This document shows, one piece after another, positions 24,715 through 34,629 of a stretch of 64,000 bases of DNA. Every line of letters starts with the position of its first letter. Within the stretch, counting starts at the first letter, position 1. The stretch is from Coenobita brevimanus (Eukaryota > Arthropoda > Malacostraca > Decapoda > Coenobitidae), in assembly GCA_032717465.1 (NCBI GenBank), contig CM064732.1:28004330-28068329 (forward strand). Reading direction: 5' to 3'. Below the pieces are notes generated by a model, which made no database searches, had not been told where the DNA came from, and saw nothing but the letters and a program-made list of their open reading frames with translations. Both the position numbers and the translations under genes were made by a program.

Positions 24715-25300
24715 TGTGGTAGGTCTCCATATTATAATTGCAAATCATACTAGATAGATAGATAAATAGATAGATAGAGAGACAGATAGAAGCAGGAAGT
24801 CAAATGATGAGAAGGTGTTGTGTTTGCGAGAAGTGAGCAGCGCTAAACGCTTACACTGAGGAAAGCTGACGACAGCGGCCAGTAAGGAGATGATGCAGTT
24901 AGCTCAGCAGTCCTCTCGTGAGAAAGATCTAGTCCACCCACGAGGAACACATGTGACACACCCCTGCTATACCAGAATTTAGGAAAGAGAGCTCAGACCT
25001 AGATGAGCCACCGAACAGGCTAGAGGGAAGGAGACAAGCGACCCTAGAGAGAGGTCGAGACGGAGATTAGCCAGAGAGAGAGAGAGAGAGAGATAGCGAG
25101 ACAGGGAGGTAGCTACCCAGGACTTATACTATTATACCTGTTTAATATTTCCAAGACAAATAAAAATAGTCCCATACTATTCTTTACCTCTCCCGTCACT
25201 ACATGACATCTGGTGGGGAAACTACTACAAGATATAAAAGCCGCTCGACCACAAGTCTAAAATATACTTCTCTACAAGTAACTACAAAGTCTTTATGACA
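24715..25300 (+). repeat. 5' LTR (586 bp)
   Basis: It starts TGTGGTAGGTCTCC and ends CTTTATGACA. A TATAAAAG box lies at 25233-25240, a plausible promoter, with about 60 bp left to the LTR end. AATAAA at 25159-25164 lies upstream of that box, an unusual order if both are used. A GATA array and a (GA)n run are internal. Confidence 0.9.
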
Positions 25301-25302
25301 TT

Positions 25303-25317
25303 TGGTAGCAGCGAACG
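25303..25317 (+). promoter_or_regulatory. putative tRNA primer-binding site
   Basis: TGGTAGCAGCGAACG starts two bases after the 5' LTR. It begins TGG, the complement of the CCA tail of a tRNA. The tRNA species was not determined. Confidence 0.6.
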
Positions 25318-26353
25318 TATACGAACCTCGTCTACGAATCAACATTAAATTCCTACAAAATATCAAGATTGACAACAACCAACAATATCAGCTCCTGCCC
25401 CCTCCGTCTCCCAGATCATTACGCTGATGCAGAGGTCAAGAGATCACTCGACGCCTTGCAAGTAGCTTAACGACAAACCAGCAAATCTGCGGACATCGTC
25501 TCCGAATTAAAAGCAAATTTCTACAAAAGCAACCGAGACTACAAGGTTAGCTTCAGTTCTACAAAGTCTACAGCCATCTACAATCAACTACAGCCATCTA
25601 CAATCAACTACAATTAACAACTCTACGTCGTCTGTATAATCTTCTACACGCACCTACAAGTAGCGGCAGTCTTCATCCCACAACGAATAAATCACTAGAG
25701 AAAAGGACAGAGAAAACTTCCACATAGAATAAAGGGAACAAACAAACGAAGAGTGAGACACGATTTACAGCTCATCTTACTCACTCGTCTTCACTCAAGT
25801 TACTCATCGCTACTCATTCACTCACCACAGCTACCAGTGTGGGAAGTTGAGGTCATCATGCGTGCTTGCTGAACAGACGCCACGTCAGTCAACACACCAC
25901 CTGCACCACCACTCACACCATTTCCCACCACGGTAAAAATTAGTAAGTTACATAATTACTTCATTTATACAATACACAGTGATAGACAATAAGCTTCTGC
26001 ACAAACATATAAAACGTGCTGTATAGTTACAGTTTAAATACACATACTTACTTCAGTTATCTGCATAACTCAAACACTAAATAATCACCAACAATAAATA
26101 TTCTACACTGTATATATTCATTCATCTATTATAACATTTATTTACTACCAACGAGTGTTACCATTTATACCTACGTAAAATACGTGTTTCATACATACAA
26201 CTATACATTAATTATATCTACAAAGTAATAAAGAAAATATACCATCACAGTTACTCAGTGAGCAATTAAAAGAACTGTATTTAACATTTATTAATTAAAG
26301 CTACCTAGTGGAAACATACAAATTAAGTTACAAGGTAAACTAGAAAAAAAAAA

Positions 26354-26488
26354 ATGGCCAACACAAATGCCGTTAGCAAGAGTGAACATCTTCAACACAA
26401 TCGTGAAGACAATGATTTCCACACAGTGCTGACACACATATTACTCACGATAGGTACAGGTGAACAACAAGTCAGTGTGTATAGTTAA
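26354..26488 (+). CDS. short open frame in the LTR element, unknown
   Basis: ATG at 26354 opens about 44 codons starting MANTNAVSKSEHLQHNRED and ending at a TAG. It follows an A-rich run, has no recognised domain, and is the only ATG-led frame near where gag would begin. It may be meaningless or a gag leftover. Confidence 0.2.
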   Translation: MANTNAVSKSEHLQHNREDNDFHTVLTHILLTIGTGEQQVSVYS

Positions 26489-26935
26489 TACTGTATATAG
26501 TGTATATATATATATTTTATATAAAATAACAAAATATGGGACTATATAATATCATTTTATAGTATCTGTGCAATATAAACTAAACTTTGAAAAAGTATCC
26601 CAAGGAAATTAGCCAGTAATTATGTAACCATGAACAACATGGAAAAAAGCGTACACAAGCAAAGAAAAACAAACTATAGAAAAAAAAAAAAAGAAAAAAA
26701 AAATACAAAAAAGAAAGAAAGAAAAGTAAGAAAAAAAAAAAGAGAAATAAAGTAAGATCACATAACAAACAAATGAAAATAAGTGTAAATGTTACTATAT
26801 ATGCCAAAATACCACATAAACTACAAACAAAAAAGCAAATTGTTGTCTCCACATACAAGTGGCACGAAACATCATCACTATCATCGACCGCAGCATATGT
26901 TAGGACTGCAGTTATTACAATTATGTTACTCCATA

Positions 26936-27405
26936 TTATAATTATGTACTTACAAACGATATGTAACAATTATGTAACGACAAACGATTGCATTATGTTA
27001 CACTAACTACAATTATGTAACTACAAACGATATGTAACAATTATGTAACGACAAACGATTGCATTATGTTACACTAACTACAATTATGTACCTACAACCG
27101 ATATGTAACGACAAACGATTGCATTATGTTACACTTTGCCAATTATGTAACAGTTGCATTAACAAGATGTAACTTTTATGTAACTTTAACTACAATTATG
27201 TACCTACAAACGATATGTAACAATTATGTAACGACAAACGATTGCATTATGTTACACTTTGCCAATTATGTAACAGTTGCATTAACAAGATGTAACTTTT
27301 ATGTAACTTTAACAACAATTATGTACCTACAAACGATATGTAACAATTATGTAACGACAAAACAGTTGCATTAACAAGATGTAACTTTTATGTAACTACA
27401 ATTAT
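26936..27405. repeat. internal tandem repeats of the LTR element (~61-71-bp units)
   Basis: 'caaacgattgcattatgtta' recurs near 26981, 27052, 27112 and 27234, and 'acaattatgta' many more times. Spacings of about 60, 71 and 122 bp point to a short unit plus a doubled form. The block sits just upstream of where a polypurine tract would be; no clear polypurine tract precedes the 3' LTR. Confidence 0.8.
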
Positions 27406-27825
27406 AAGGCCAACACAATTATGCATTAACACAATATTTGGTAACAATTCATAAAATGTTACAATTATGTAGTACCACAATGTTAGTACAATATTATAAG
27501 TCATACAATTATAGCACAATTCTGTATTACCAGTATCATCATACAAGTTAGGTGAAATATTAGACATTACTAAAGTGATAACTCAAATATGTAATGTAAT
27601 AACCTAGCAGTATTACCATTGCACAATTATATGCGTAATATTACTGAATAATCACTATTTACTATGAATAATATATGTATACAATATTCATACAATTATG
27701 TTACTTTACAATATTATGTATTTCACTTAATTAGCTTATAAGTTCATTATAATGTATATATAATATGTATTAATATGTTATGACTATTAAATGTCGATGG
27801 TACGCCATTTTGCGCGGCAGAGCAA

Positions 27826-28411
27826 TGTGGTAGGTCTCCATATTATAATTGCAAATCATACTAGATAGATAGATAAATAGATAGATAGAGAGACAGATAG
27901 AAGCAGGAAGTCAAATGATGAGAAGGTGTTGTGTTTGCGAGAAGTGAGCAGCGCTAAACGCTTACACTGAGGAAAGCTGACGACAGCGGCCAGTAAGGAG
28001 ATGATGCAGTTAGCTCAGCAGTCCTCTCGTGAGAAAGATCTAGTCCACCCACGAGGAACACATGTGACACACCCCTGCTATACCAGAATTTAGGAAAGAG
28101 AGCTCAGACCTAGATGAGCCACCGAACAGGCTAGAGGGAAGGAGACAAGCGACCCTAGAGAGAGGTCGAGACGGAGATTAGCCAGAGAGAGAGAGAGAGA
28201 GAGATAGCGAGACAGGGAGGTAGCTACCCAGGACTTATACTATTATACCTGTTTAATATTTCCAAGACAAATAAAAATAGTCCCATACTATTCTTTACCT
28301 CTCCCGTCACTACATGACATCTGGTGGGGAAACTACTACAAGATATAAAAGCCGCTCGACCACAAGTCTAAAATATACTTCTCTACAAGTAACTACAAAG
28401 TCTTTATGACA
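27826..28411 (+). repeat. 3' LTR (586 bp)
   Basis: By eye it matches the 5' LTR in length and in sequence, including its microsatellites, which suggests very recent insertion. Confidence 0.9.
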
Positions 28412-28694
28412 AGGCTGTCTGGTAGAGATTGTATGTAAGGTGAGAAGTGCTTGTAAGTGTAACTGTAGTGTTGGAGTGGCTTTGGATGTGTGTAGTCTGT
28501 GAACCAAGTGTAATCAGGCCGCGCAAACCGACTGGGTGCAAGCATACTTTATACTATGCGACACTGGTTCAACCACAGCACCCCTTGTGTCGGCCAATGC
28601 AGTACGTGGCCGGGTGAACACTCCCAAAGTTTAAACCCTGGACCACCTGTGTACGAAACGCACACTCTACCACTGTACCACAGAGGCTCCAATC

Positions 28695-28887
<193 letters not shown>

Positions 28888-28904
28888 GTAAATATAGATA
28901 GATG

Positions 28905-29330
28905 TATATCTATCTATCTATCTTCACTCAGGAGTCTTGGCAAAAATTTTGCAGCAATGCGTCTCATGCCCAACACGTCCGACAAAATGCATTGCACGCT
29001 CCTGTAGGACAATCCAACAATATCACAAACATCATGGATAGTTCGTCTATGATCTGCAAGGATAGCCTGATGAACATTTCTGATGTTTTCTTGTGTCTTA
29101 GCCATTGACGGTCGTCCAGAACGGTCATCATCGTTGACAGACGTTCCTCCTTCCTTGAACCGCTTAGCCTATACCAGAAAAATGTTCTGCTCTGGGGCAT
29201 GGCACTGTCACCAAAGGCTTGCTGAAGCAACCGGTGAGTTACTGCAGTCGTCTTGTTGATCTTGAAGCAGAACTTGATGCAGGTTCTTTGTTCCGTGAGG
29301 TCCACTATTGCAAAACCGCCAAACCACCTA
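28905..29330 (-). pseudogene. mariner-type transposase, N-terminal DNA-binding part only
   Basis: The minus strand reads LTEQRTCIKFCFKINKT, then LLQQAFGDSAMPQSRTFFW, and after one frame change MAKTQENIRNVH, then [19 protein letters not shown] and [17 protein letters not shown]. These are the two helix-turn-helix segments of mariner transposases of the SETMAR type, followed by the start of the WVPRLL linker. The DDE/D catalytic domain is absent: the frame ends in a (GATA)n then (TA)n tract. The transposase once bound terminal repeats and cut at TA sites. Neither terminal repeat was identified. Confidence 0.75.
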
Positions 29331-29529
29331 CACACCACGTTACGATAGTAAGCGTAGGTCAACAACACGTCTGCTCACAGACACGGCCGGACCCACTGTG
29401 ATGCACAAGGGGTGTTGCTGACCTCTCTTAGCGGCAAAAGGCAAAACTGCACGTGGCTGGCTCCCTCTGTTAAAGTTAGTGGAATTCTCGGGTAGCACCT
29501 TGCATATATATATATATATATATATCTGT

Positions 29530-30080
29530 TGCTAGGGTGAGAAGTGGTTGGAAGAAGTTCAGGGAGCTCTTGCCTCTCCTGACATTGACAGGACTCTCCC
29601 TACGTGCTAAGGGGTCTTTGTATGCAGCATGTGTCAGGAGTGTAATGCTGTATGGTAGTGAGACCTGGGCAGTAAAGGAGGAGGATATTTGCAGGCTCAG
29701 ACGTACAGAGATGACAATGATTAGGTGGATGTGTAGTGTGTCCCTGCGTGCAAGGTCTGGGGGGGCTGGGTTTAAGATGGAAGAGTTGAGAGGTAGGATG
29801 GGACTGGAGTGTATTGGTGTTGTGATGAGAAGAGGTAGATTGAGATGGTTTGGACATGTTGCGAGGATGGAAGATGATAATTGGGTGAGGAAGGTGAGAA
29901 GTGTTAATATATGGGGTGTGGGGTTATGAGGGGTAGACCGAGAAAGACGTGGGACGAGGTCATTAAATGTGACCCCAGGGTTAAGGGACTGAACAGGGAG
30001 GCTGCAATGGATCGTGCAGCCTGGAGAGCCGCCATTAGGTGACCAAGGCCGACGCATGCAAGTATGTTGGAGCCTTTAAA
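29530..30080 (+). pseudogene. 3' end of non-LTR element IV (RT C-terminal domain), 5' truncated
   Basis: From 29540 the plus strand reads AACVRSVMLYGSETWAVKEE, then MTMIRWMCSVSLRARSG, RGRLRWFGHVARMEDDNWV and, after a frame change near 29925, GRPRKTWDEVIKCD and AAMDRAAWRAAI. The Tyr-Gly-Ser-Glu-Thr-Trp and Trp-Phe-Gly-His motifs are typical of the C-terminus of RTE/Nimb-like elements. The coding stop is near 30040. The 3' end runs directly into (TA)n. It is a separate family from II and III because the tail differs. Confidence 0.75.
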
Positions 30081-30087
30081 AACGAAA

Positions 30088-30565
<478 letters not shown>

Positions 30566-30612
<47 letters not shown>
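30566..30612. repeat. (TA)n microsatellite
   Basis: It directly follows the SINE D tail. Confidence 0.9.
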
Positions 30613-30614
<2 letters not shown>

Positions 30615-30630
30615 TATGTATGTATATATT

Positions 30631-30682
30631 CCTTGATAACAGGCTGTGAAGCCTATGCTCAGAATCGGACACATAAAAAAAA
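30631..30682 (+). mobile_element. 3' scrap of SINE family G
   Basis: It carries 'aggctgtgaagcctatgctc', 'gaatcggacacat' and an 8-A tail, identical in layout to the last 50 bp of the full SINE G copies. Confidence 0.75.
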
Positions 30683-30742
30683 CAGAACTCCATCAACTAA
30701 GTGTGATGATCCCCTACACTACAGTGCTACAGTCACGGTGCA

Positions 30743-30986
30743 CAACTCTCAGGTTGTCATTATCGTACCTTGGTAACTTACCGGTCAACAGTGCGTCCTA
30801 TTTTGTATTATATTATACACAAATCATATATTACACGAATATGTTATGTATGGTTATTATTATACACGAACATAGGTTATTATCCACAAATCACAGGCAT
30901 ATTGTTTTAGACACTATTAGACACGAAATTGGGCGCACTGTTGACGGGTACGTTGCCAGGGTATGATAATGACAACCTCAGAGTCG
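30743..30986. mobile_element. foldback-type inverted repeat (56-bp arms)
   Basis: Arms at 30743-30798 and 30931-30986 are inverse copies matching at 48 of 56 positions with no gap by my count. Shared core words are GTTGTCATTATC and GTCAACAGTGCG. The 132-bp centre is A/T-rich with repeated 'ttatacac.aa' words. No target duplication was found, so the superfamily is open. The arms may extend a little further outward. Confidence 0.7.
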
Positions 30987-31012
30987 CTATCCGAGACTAC
31001 TGGAGTAAGTGT

Positions 31013-31044
<32 letters not shown>

Positions 31045-31046
<2 letters not shown>

Positions 31047-32083
31047 TCACGAATTCACGCGATCATATATCTAAACAAACTCGTGGCATTGAACTTTGGT
31101 GGGAAACTGCGAATTCTAGTGGAATCCCAGTAAGTATCACTTAGTCAACCGCCATGTATTCACCCGAACGGGAGTGTTTTCAGAATATTTTTCACTGTTT
31201 CGTAAGTGATCGTCCTTGCGCGCGACATTAACGCTTTCGCTGAGTGATTTGTTATGGGCATGTATCGCTCGCATTAATTCCGTTAGCAAGAGCACGGCCG
31301 ACACTCGCCCCTCTCTCACAACTTGAATTCAGTTAGGATTGAAGTGCCGTGAGACCAGGTCGTTTTTCAGCGGATTCCTGAAGTCTCCACTCAGTGTGAT
31401 CTGGTGTAGTGATTTAGCTTTTTTGGCAGCGTCCTTTCTCAGCAATGACGCCCAGTTCATCCTGCCTAGCCCATTTTCTGACCAGTATTTTTCTTTCGTT
31501 TTTCCTAGGCTTAAGAGTTTAGCTTTTGAGTGAGCGAGTGAGTGTGTTCTCCTTATTTTGAATTCATTTTGAAACATGTAATGTAAATTTAACTAATTGT
31601 AATCAATAAATTAACAGTTCTTTTGCTTGAGCTTAATGTAATGTAAACTCGTGTTTTATTTCTCCACATTAAGCTTATTTCACTTATAGCTCCTAGTTTG
31701 CATAAATGCTTTGCATTATTCATAACTGGTACTTAGGCCAGTCCTTTCTATTAGCTTAAAATCCGTTGTGCAACCAGGAGTTAATGCACCGGCAAGAACC
31801 TGTTTATCATTAATAGCATTAGATATTGATTGTCAGGGGTGGAGTCACTTTCTGCAGAGGCTAACAGTACCAATAAACAGCACCTGTGAGTAATTAGTCT
31901 CTGCTGTGTACTGTTGAGTGTTTATAATTCTCGTCCTTAGAGAATCGGCGAAGTAAGCCGAAATAAAGAAATCATTGCTTGATTTTCACAAGTCAATTCC
32001 TTGTCCCTGTTCTCAACCAATACATTTAAAGTATTATTGAATATTATTCTTTAATATTGCATAATCACAAAAACCCCGTGACA
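31045..32083 (+). mobile_element. probable solo LTR (1,039 bp)
   Basis: It begins TGTCACG and ends CGTGACA, the inverted TG..CA termini seen in many Ty3/gypsy LTRs. The flanks are both CACAC (31040-31044 and 32084-32088), but they lie in AC-rich DNA, so the 5-bp duplication is weak evidence. Poly(A) signals AATAAA occur at about 31606 and at 31962-31967, the latter in the right place for an R region. No second copy is in the window. Orientation is inferred from the AATAAA. Confidence 0.55.
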
Positions 32084-32090
32084 CACACAT

Positions 32091-32167
32091 CTATCTATTT
32101 ATCTATCTGTCTATCTATCTATCTATCTATGTATCTATCTATCTGTCTACCTATCTATCTATCTATC

Positions 32168-32212
<45 letters not shown>
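32091..32212. repeat. (TCTA)n followed by (GA)n microsatellite
   Basis: An imperfect TCTA array, then uninterrupted GA from about 32171 to 32212. Confidence 0.95.
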
Positions 32213-32217
<5 letters not shown>

Positions 32218-32938
32218 TGCCACTTAGGATCAGAAAGAAACTTTCTTTGATGCATCCATTTAAATTTTTAAGGACGTGCTGGGCTGCAGGCTCCTGCACC
32301 TCTTATTCAGAGCGAATATATTTATCCATTAATAGCTAATGTTTAAAATGAACTATTTCTAAGCTTTATACAACACTGTAATAAACTTTCAGTTCCAAAT
32401 CATAATGTGAAAAGTATACCATTAATGTTAAATGTATAAAAATAATTATTCGTCAGCACTGTGCACTACTGTAATGAAGTTTCAAATCTCAAATCACAAC
32501 GTGAAACATAGAGACGTCAACTGAGAGAAAATTAATACTCTGATTTTCCATGGTTAAACATTTACAGGTGTAACAATAATAAGATCAGAATGAAGGACTG
32601 TTTGAGTATAACTGTTCCTTTATCACTGGGGATACACTGTACCATAAAAAAAAAGAAAAAAAAAGAGAGAAATAATTCTGCTAAAGTCGCAAGTAAGATT
32701 TCTTGTTATAGATTTATCCATTTTATCCTGTACTGGAGGCCTCTAGGTGAGCCTCAAAGGTATAAGTTATAGTATTTAAAGTATTGATGGGAGAGATTTA
32801 ATGGTGATAATAAGGTCCATCTGTGTCTTCATTTCTTTCCTTCCTAGGAATTTATTTTATTTACCCTTGCTGACACCTGATGATTTTTAATATTCAATTA
32901 CCTAATGGCTTCCTCTTAATGACTGCTGATAATCTCAG

Positions 32939-32988
<50 letters not shown>

Positions 32989-33180
32989 GGAATCTACATC
33001 AGCAACGAAAATATTAAATCGCCCCCAGCACCACCGGTGCAGTATGAAAAAAAAAAAAAAAAAGTCCTTCAGAATGTTGGGTTCTCACATTTTGAATGAT
33101 TTTTATTTCGTTGCGCCGAGGCATTCAAACTGGCAAAATGTACTCAGGACCTCCACTCTGGAAGTAACACATTGACTTTT
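32213..33180. other. no gene seen; contains (GT)n at 32939-32987
   Basis: Short frames only. Two A runs (near 32645 and 33046) and one GT tract. I recognised no element. Confidence 0.5.
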
Positions 33181-34198
33181 CGATTTCAAGTCCGGAATGA
33201 GGGAGGAGAGCAAAGAGGGGGGGGGGGTGACATGGTAGGGGAAAAAGTGTGAGTGGAGAAAAGGGAGGAGGGATATTGTAAATGGGGTAAGGGTGATTGT
33301 GGAGAGTGTAGAAAAATGTAGTGAGAAGAGAAGGAAGAATGAAATTGTTAGGCGGGGAGGGTGGCTCTGGGGGAGAGGAAACTATGGTGGGAAGGGAGGG
33401 GTATAATTTTGTGGGTGAGGGAGTCGAGCAGGAGAAGGGAAAATGAGAAGTGAGAGGGAGAGCGACAAAAATAAAGTGTGCAGGATAGAGAGAGAAAGAA
33501 GAAAGTATGGAAGGGAAGGAAGGGCAAAATTGTTGGGGAAAGATGTTGAGAAGGAATAAAGGAAACAGGGTTGAGGGAAAGAATGTGTGTTTGGAGGGAG
33601 GGGAAAGGGATGGACAGGCATGGAGATTGAACGGTCGAAGAGGGCACGGGGAAATAATGAGGGGGGAAATGGGTTAAGAATGTGAAGAATGAAAAGAAAA
33701 TGAAAGGAATGAGTGTATGGTGTTCGTGGAAGATTGAGAAAACTCAAAGATGAGGATGGAAAGAAATAGGAGGTGAAGGGAAGGTGAAATGTCCGAGGTA
33801 GAAGGACCGAGGAGAAGTAGGGAATTTAGAGGAAGAACGATGGACGAGTGGAGGGAAATGTATACAGAAGCGTAGATGAAATTGTTGGGGTAGAAAATGT
33901 CTAGGAGGGGGAGGAAAAATTATGGGTTAGGGCATAATAGGGAATAAGGAGAGAAAATTGTGGAAGGATGGGTGAGGGAAAAATGTAAAATTAGGAATAT
34001 TGTGGGACGGAAAGAAAACTGAGGGATGGGGGAACGAAATGAAAAAAAATGTGAAGTGATGAGGGAAGTGAAGAGAGGTTGAGAAAGAGAAGAGAGGAAA
34101 AAAAATCCATGAGATGAAAAGAAAAAATAGGTCTGCGGAAGAATTGGGGTAGAGGAAACAGAGAAGGAACGGGGGAAGGGAGAGGGAAAGTATATCAT
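33181..34198. repeat. ~1-kb polypurine tract (plus strand)
   Basis: The plus strand is almost entirely A and G with scattered T. The minus-strand open frames are Pro/Ser/Leu/Phe-rich and follow from composition. The tract is bounded by ordinary sequence on both sides. Confidence 0.85.
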
Positions 34199-34629
34199 CG
34201 TCTAATACTTATAAACACCATGTCAGGTAAGATTATGTACGAAGGAGCAATAAGAAGTAAACAGCAACAGACCTCATGGTCCTTTCGACTCTTGTGTTTT
34301 ACTGAGAGACTATAGCTTGACATATGATTCTGTGAGATGAAAATGGCGATAGAAAAGCAAAGAAGCTACCATCCCTCACTCACCAAACCTTCTGATGATG
34401 TCCACAGGAAAAAAATTGTGAATGACCAACATACAGCATAGAGAAACTATCTTGGAAAATTCTTAGCAAACACTGAAAGGAAAAACTACAACCATAGTCT
34501 GTAGAGGAAAAGTATAATTAATCTTATAAGACTGATGCATTTGTGTTGTATTCTCTGTCACTTAGCTTTTTGTATTATTTAGCCATGACTAAAGCTGTGC
34601 ATTATCTCTGCTTTTCTGGAAAGTAGAAA
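34199..34629. other. no gene seen
   Basis: Ordinary-composition sequence between the purine tract and element B. It may contain decayed 5' parts of B, but I could not read any. Confidence 0.4.

Larger units (their letters stand above)
24715..28411 (+). mobile_element. non-autonomous LTR retrotransposon, 3.7 kb, young
   Basis: Two direct repeats of 586 bp (24715-25300 and 27826-28411) begin TG and end CA. I saw no difference between them by eye. A 4-bp duplication, AGGC, flanks the element (24711-24714 and 28412-28415), and the paralogous SINE at 30.45 kb shows the empty site with a single AGGC. The internal 2,525 bp have no gag or pol: the longest sensible start is an ATG at 26354 opening about 44 codons. 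The size and lack of genes fit a LARD-type element mobilised in trans. The superfamily cannot be set from these data. Strand is given by the primer-binding site next to the left LTR. Confidence 0.9.
24614..28690 (-). mobile_element. tRNA-derived SINE family D, copy 1, split by an LTR retrotransposon
   Basis: A 10-bp duplication, AATCAGATAT, flanks it at 24604-24613 and 28691-28700. On the minus strand the 5' end is tRNA-like from its first base (A-box TGGTACAGTGGTAGAG, degenerate B-box GGGTTTAAACTTT), and the 3' end is a (GATGAT)n tail at 24614-24626. Only 376 bp belong to the SINE: 28416-28690 and 24614-24714. The rest is the LTR element with its target duplication. A 5'-truncated, uninterrupted copy at 30274-30565 gives the original sequence across the insertion point. 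Confidence 0.85.

Noticed and set aside
27126..27374. 82-codon frame with a repeated peptide
   Set aside because: Translation of the tandem repeats inside the LTR element.
28620..28690. tRNA gene on the minus strand
   Set aside because: Degenerate B-box and continuation into the SINE D body; bounded by the SINE target duplication.
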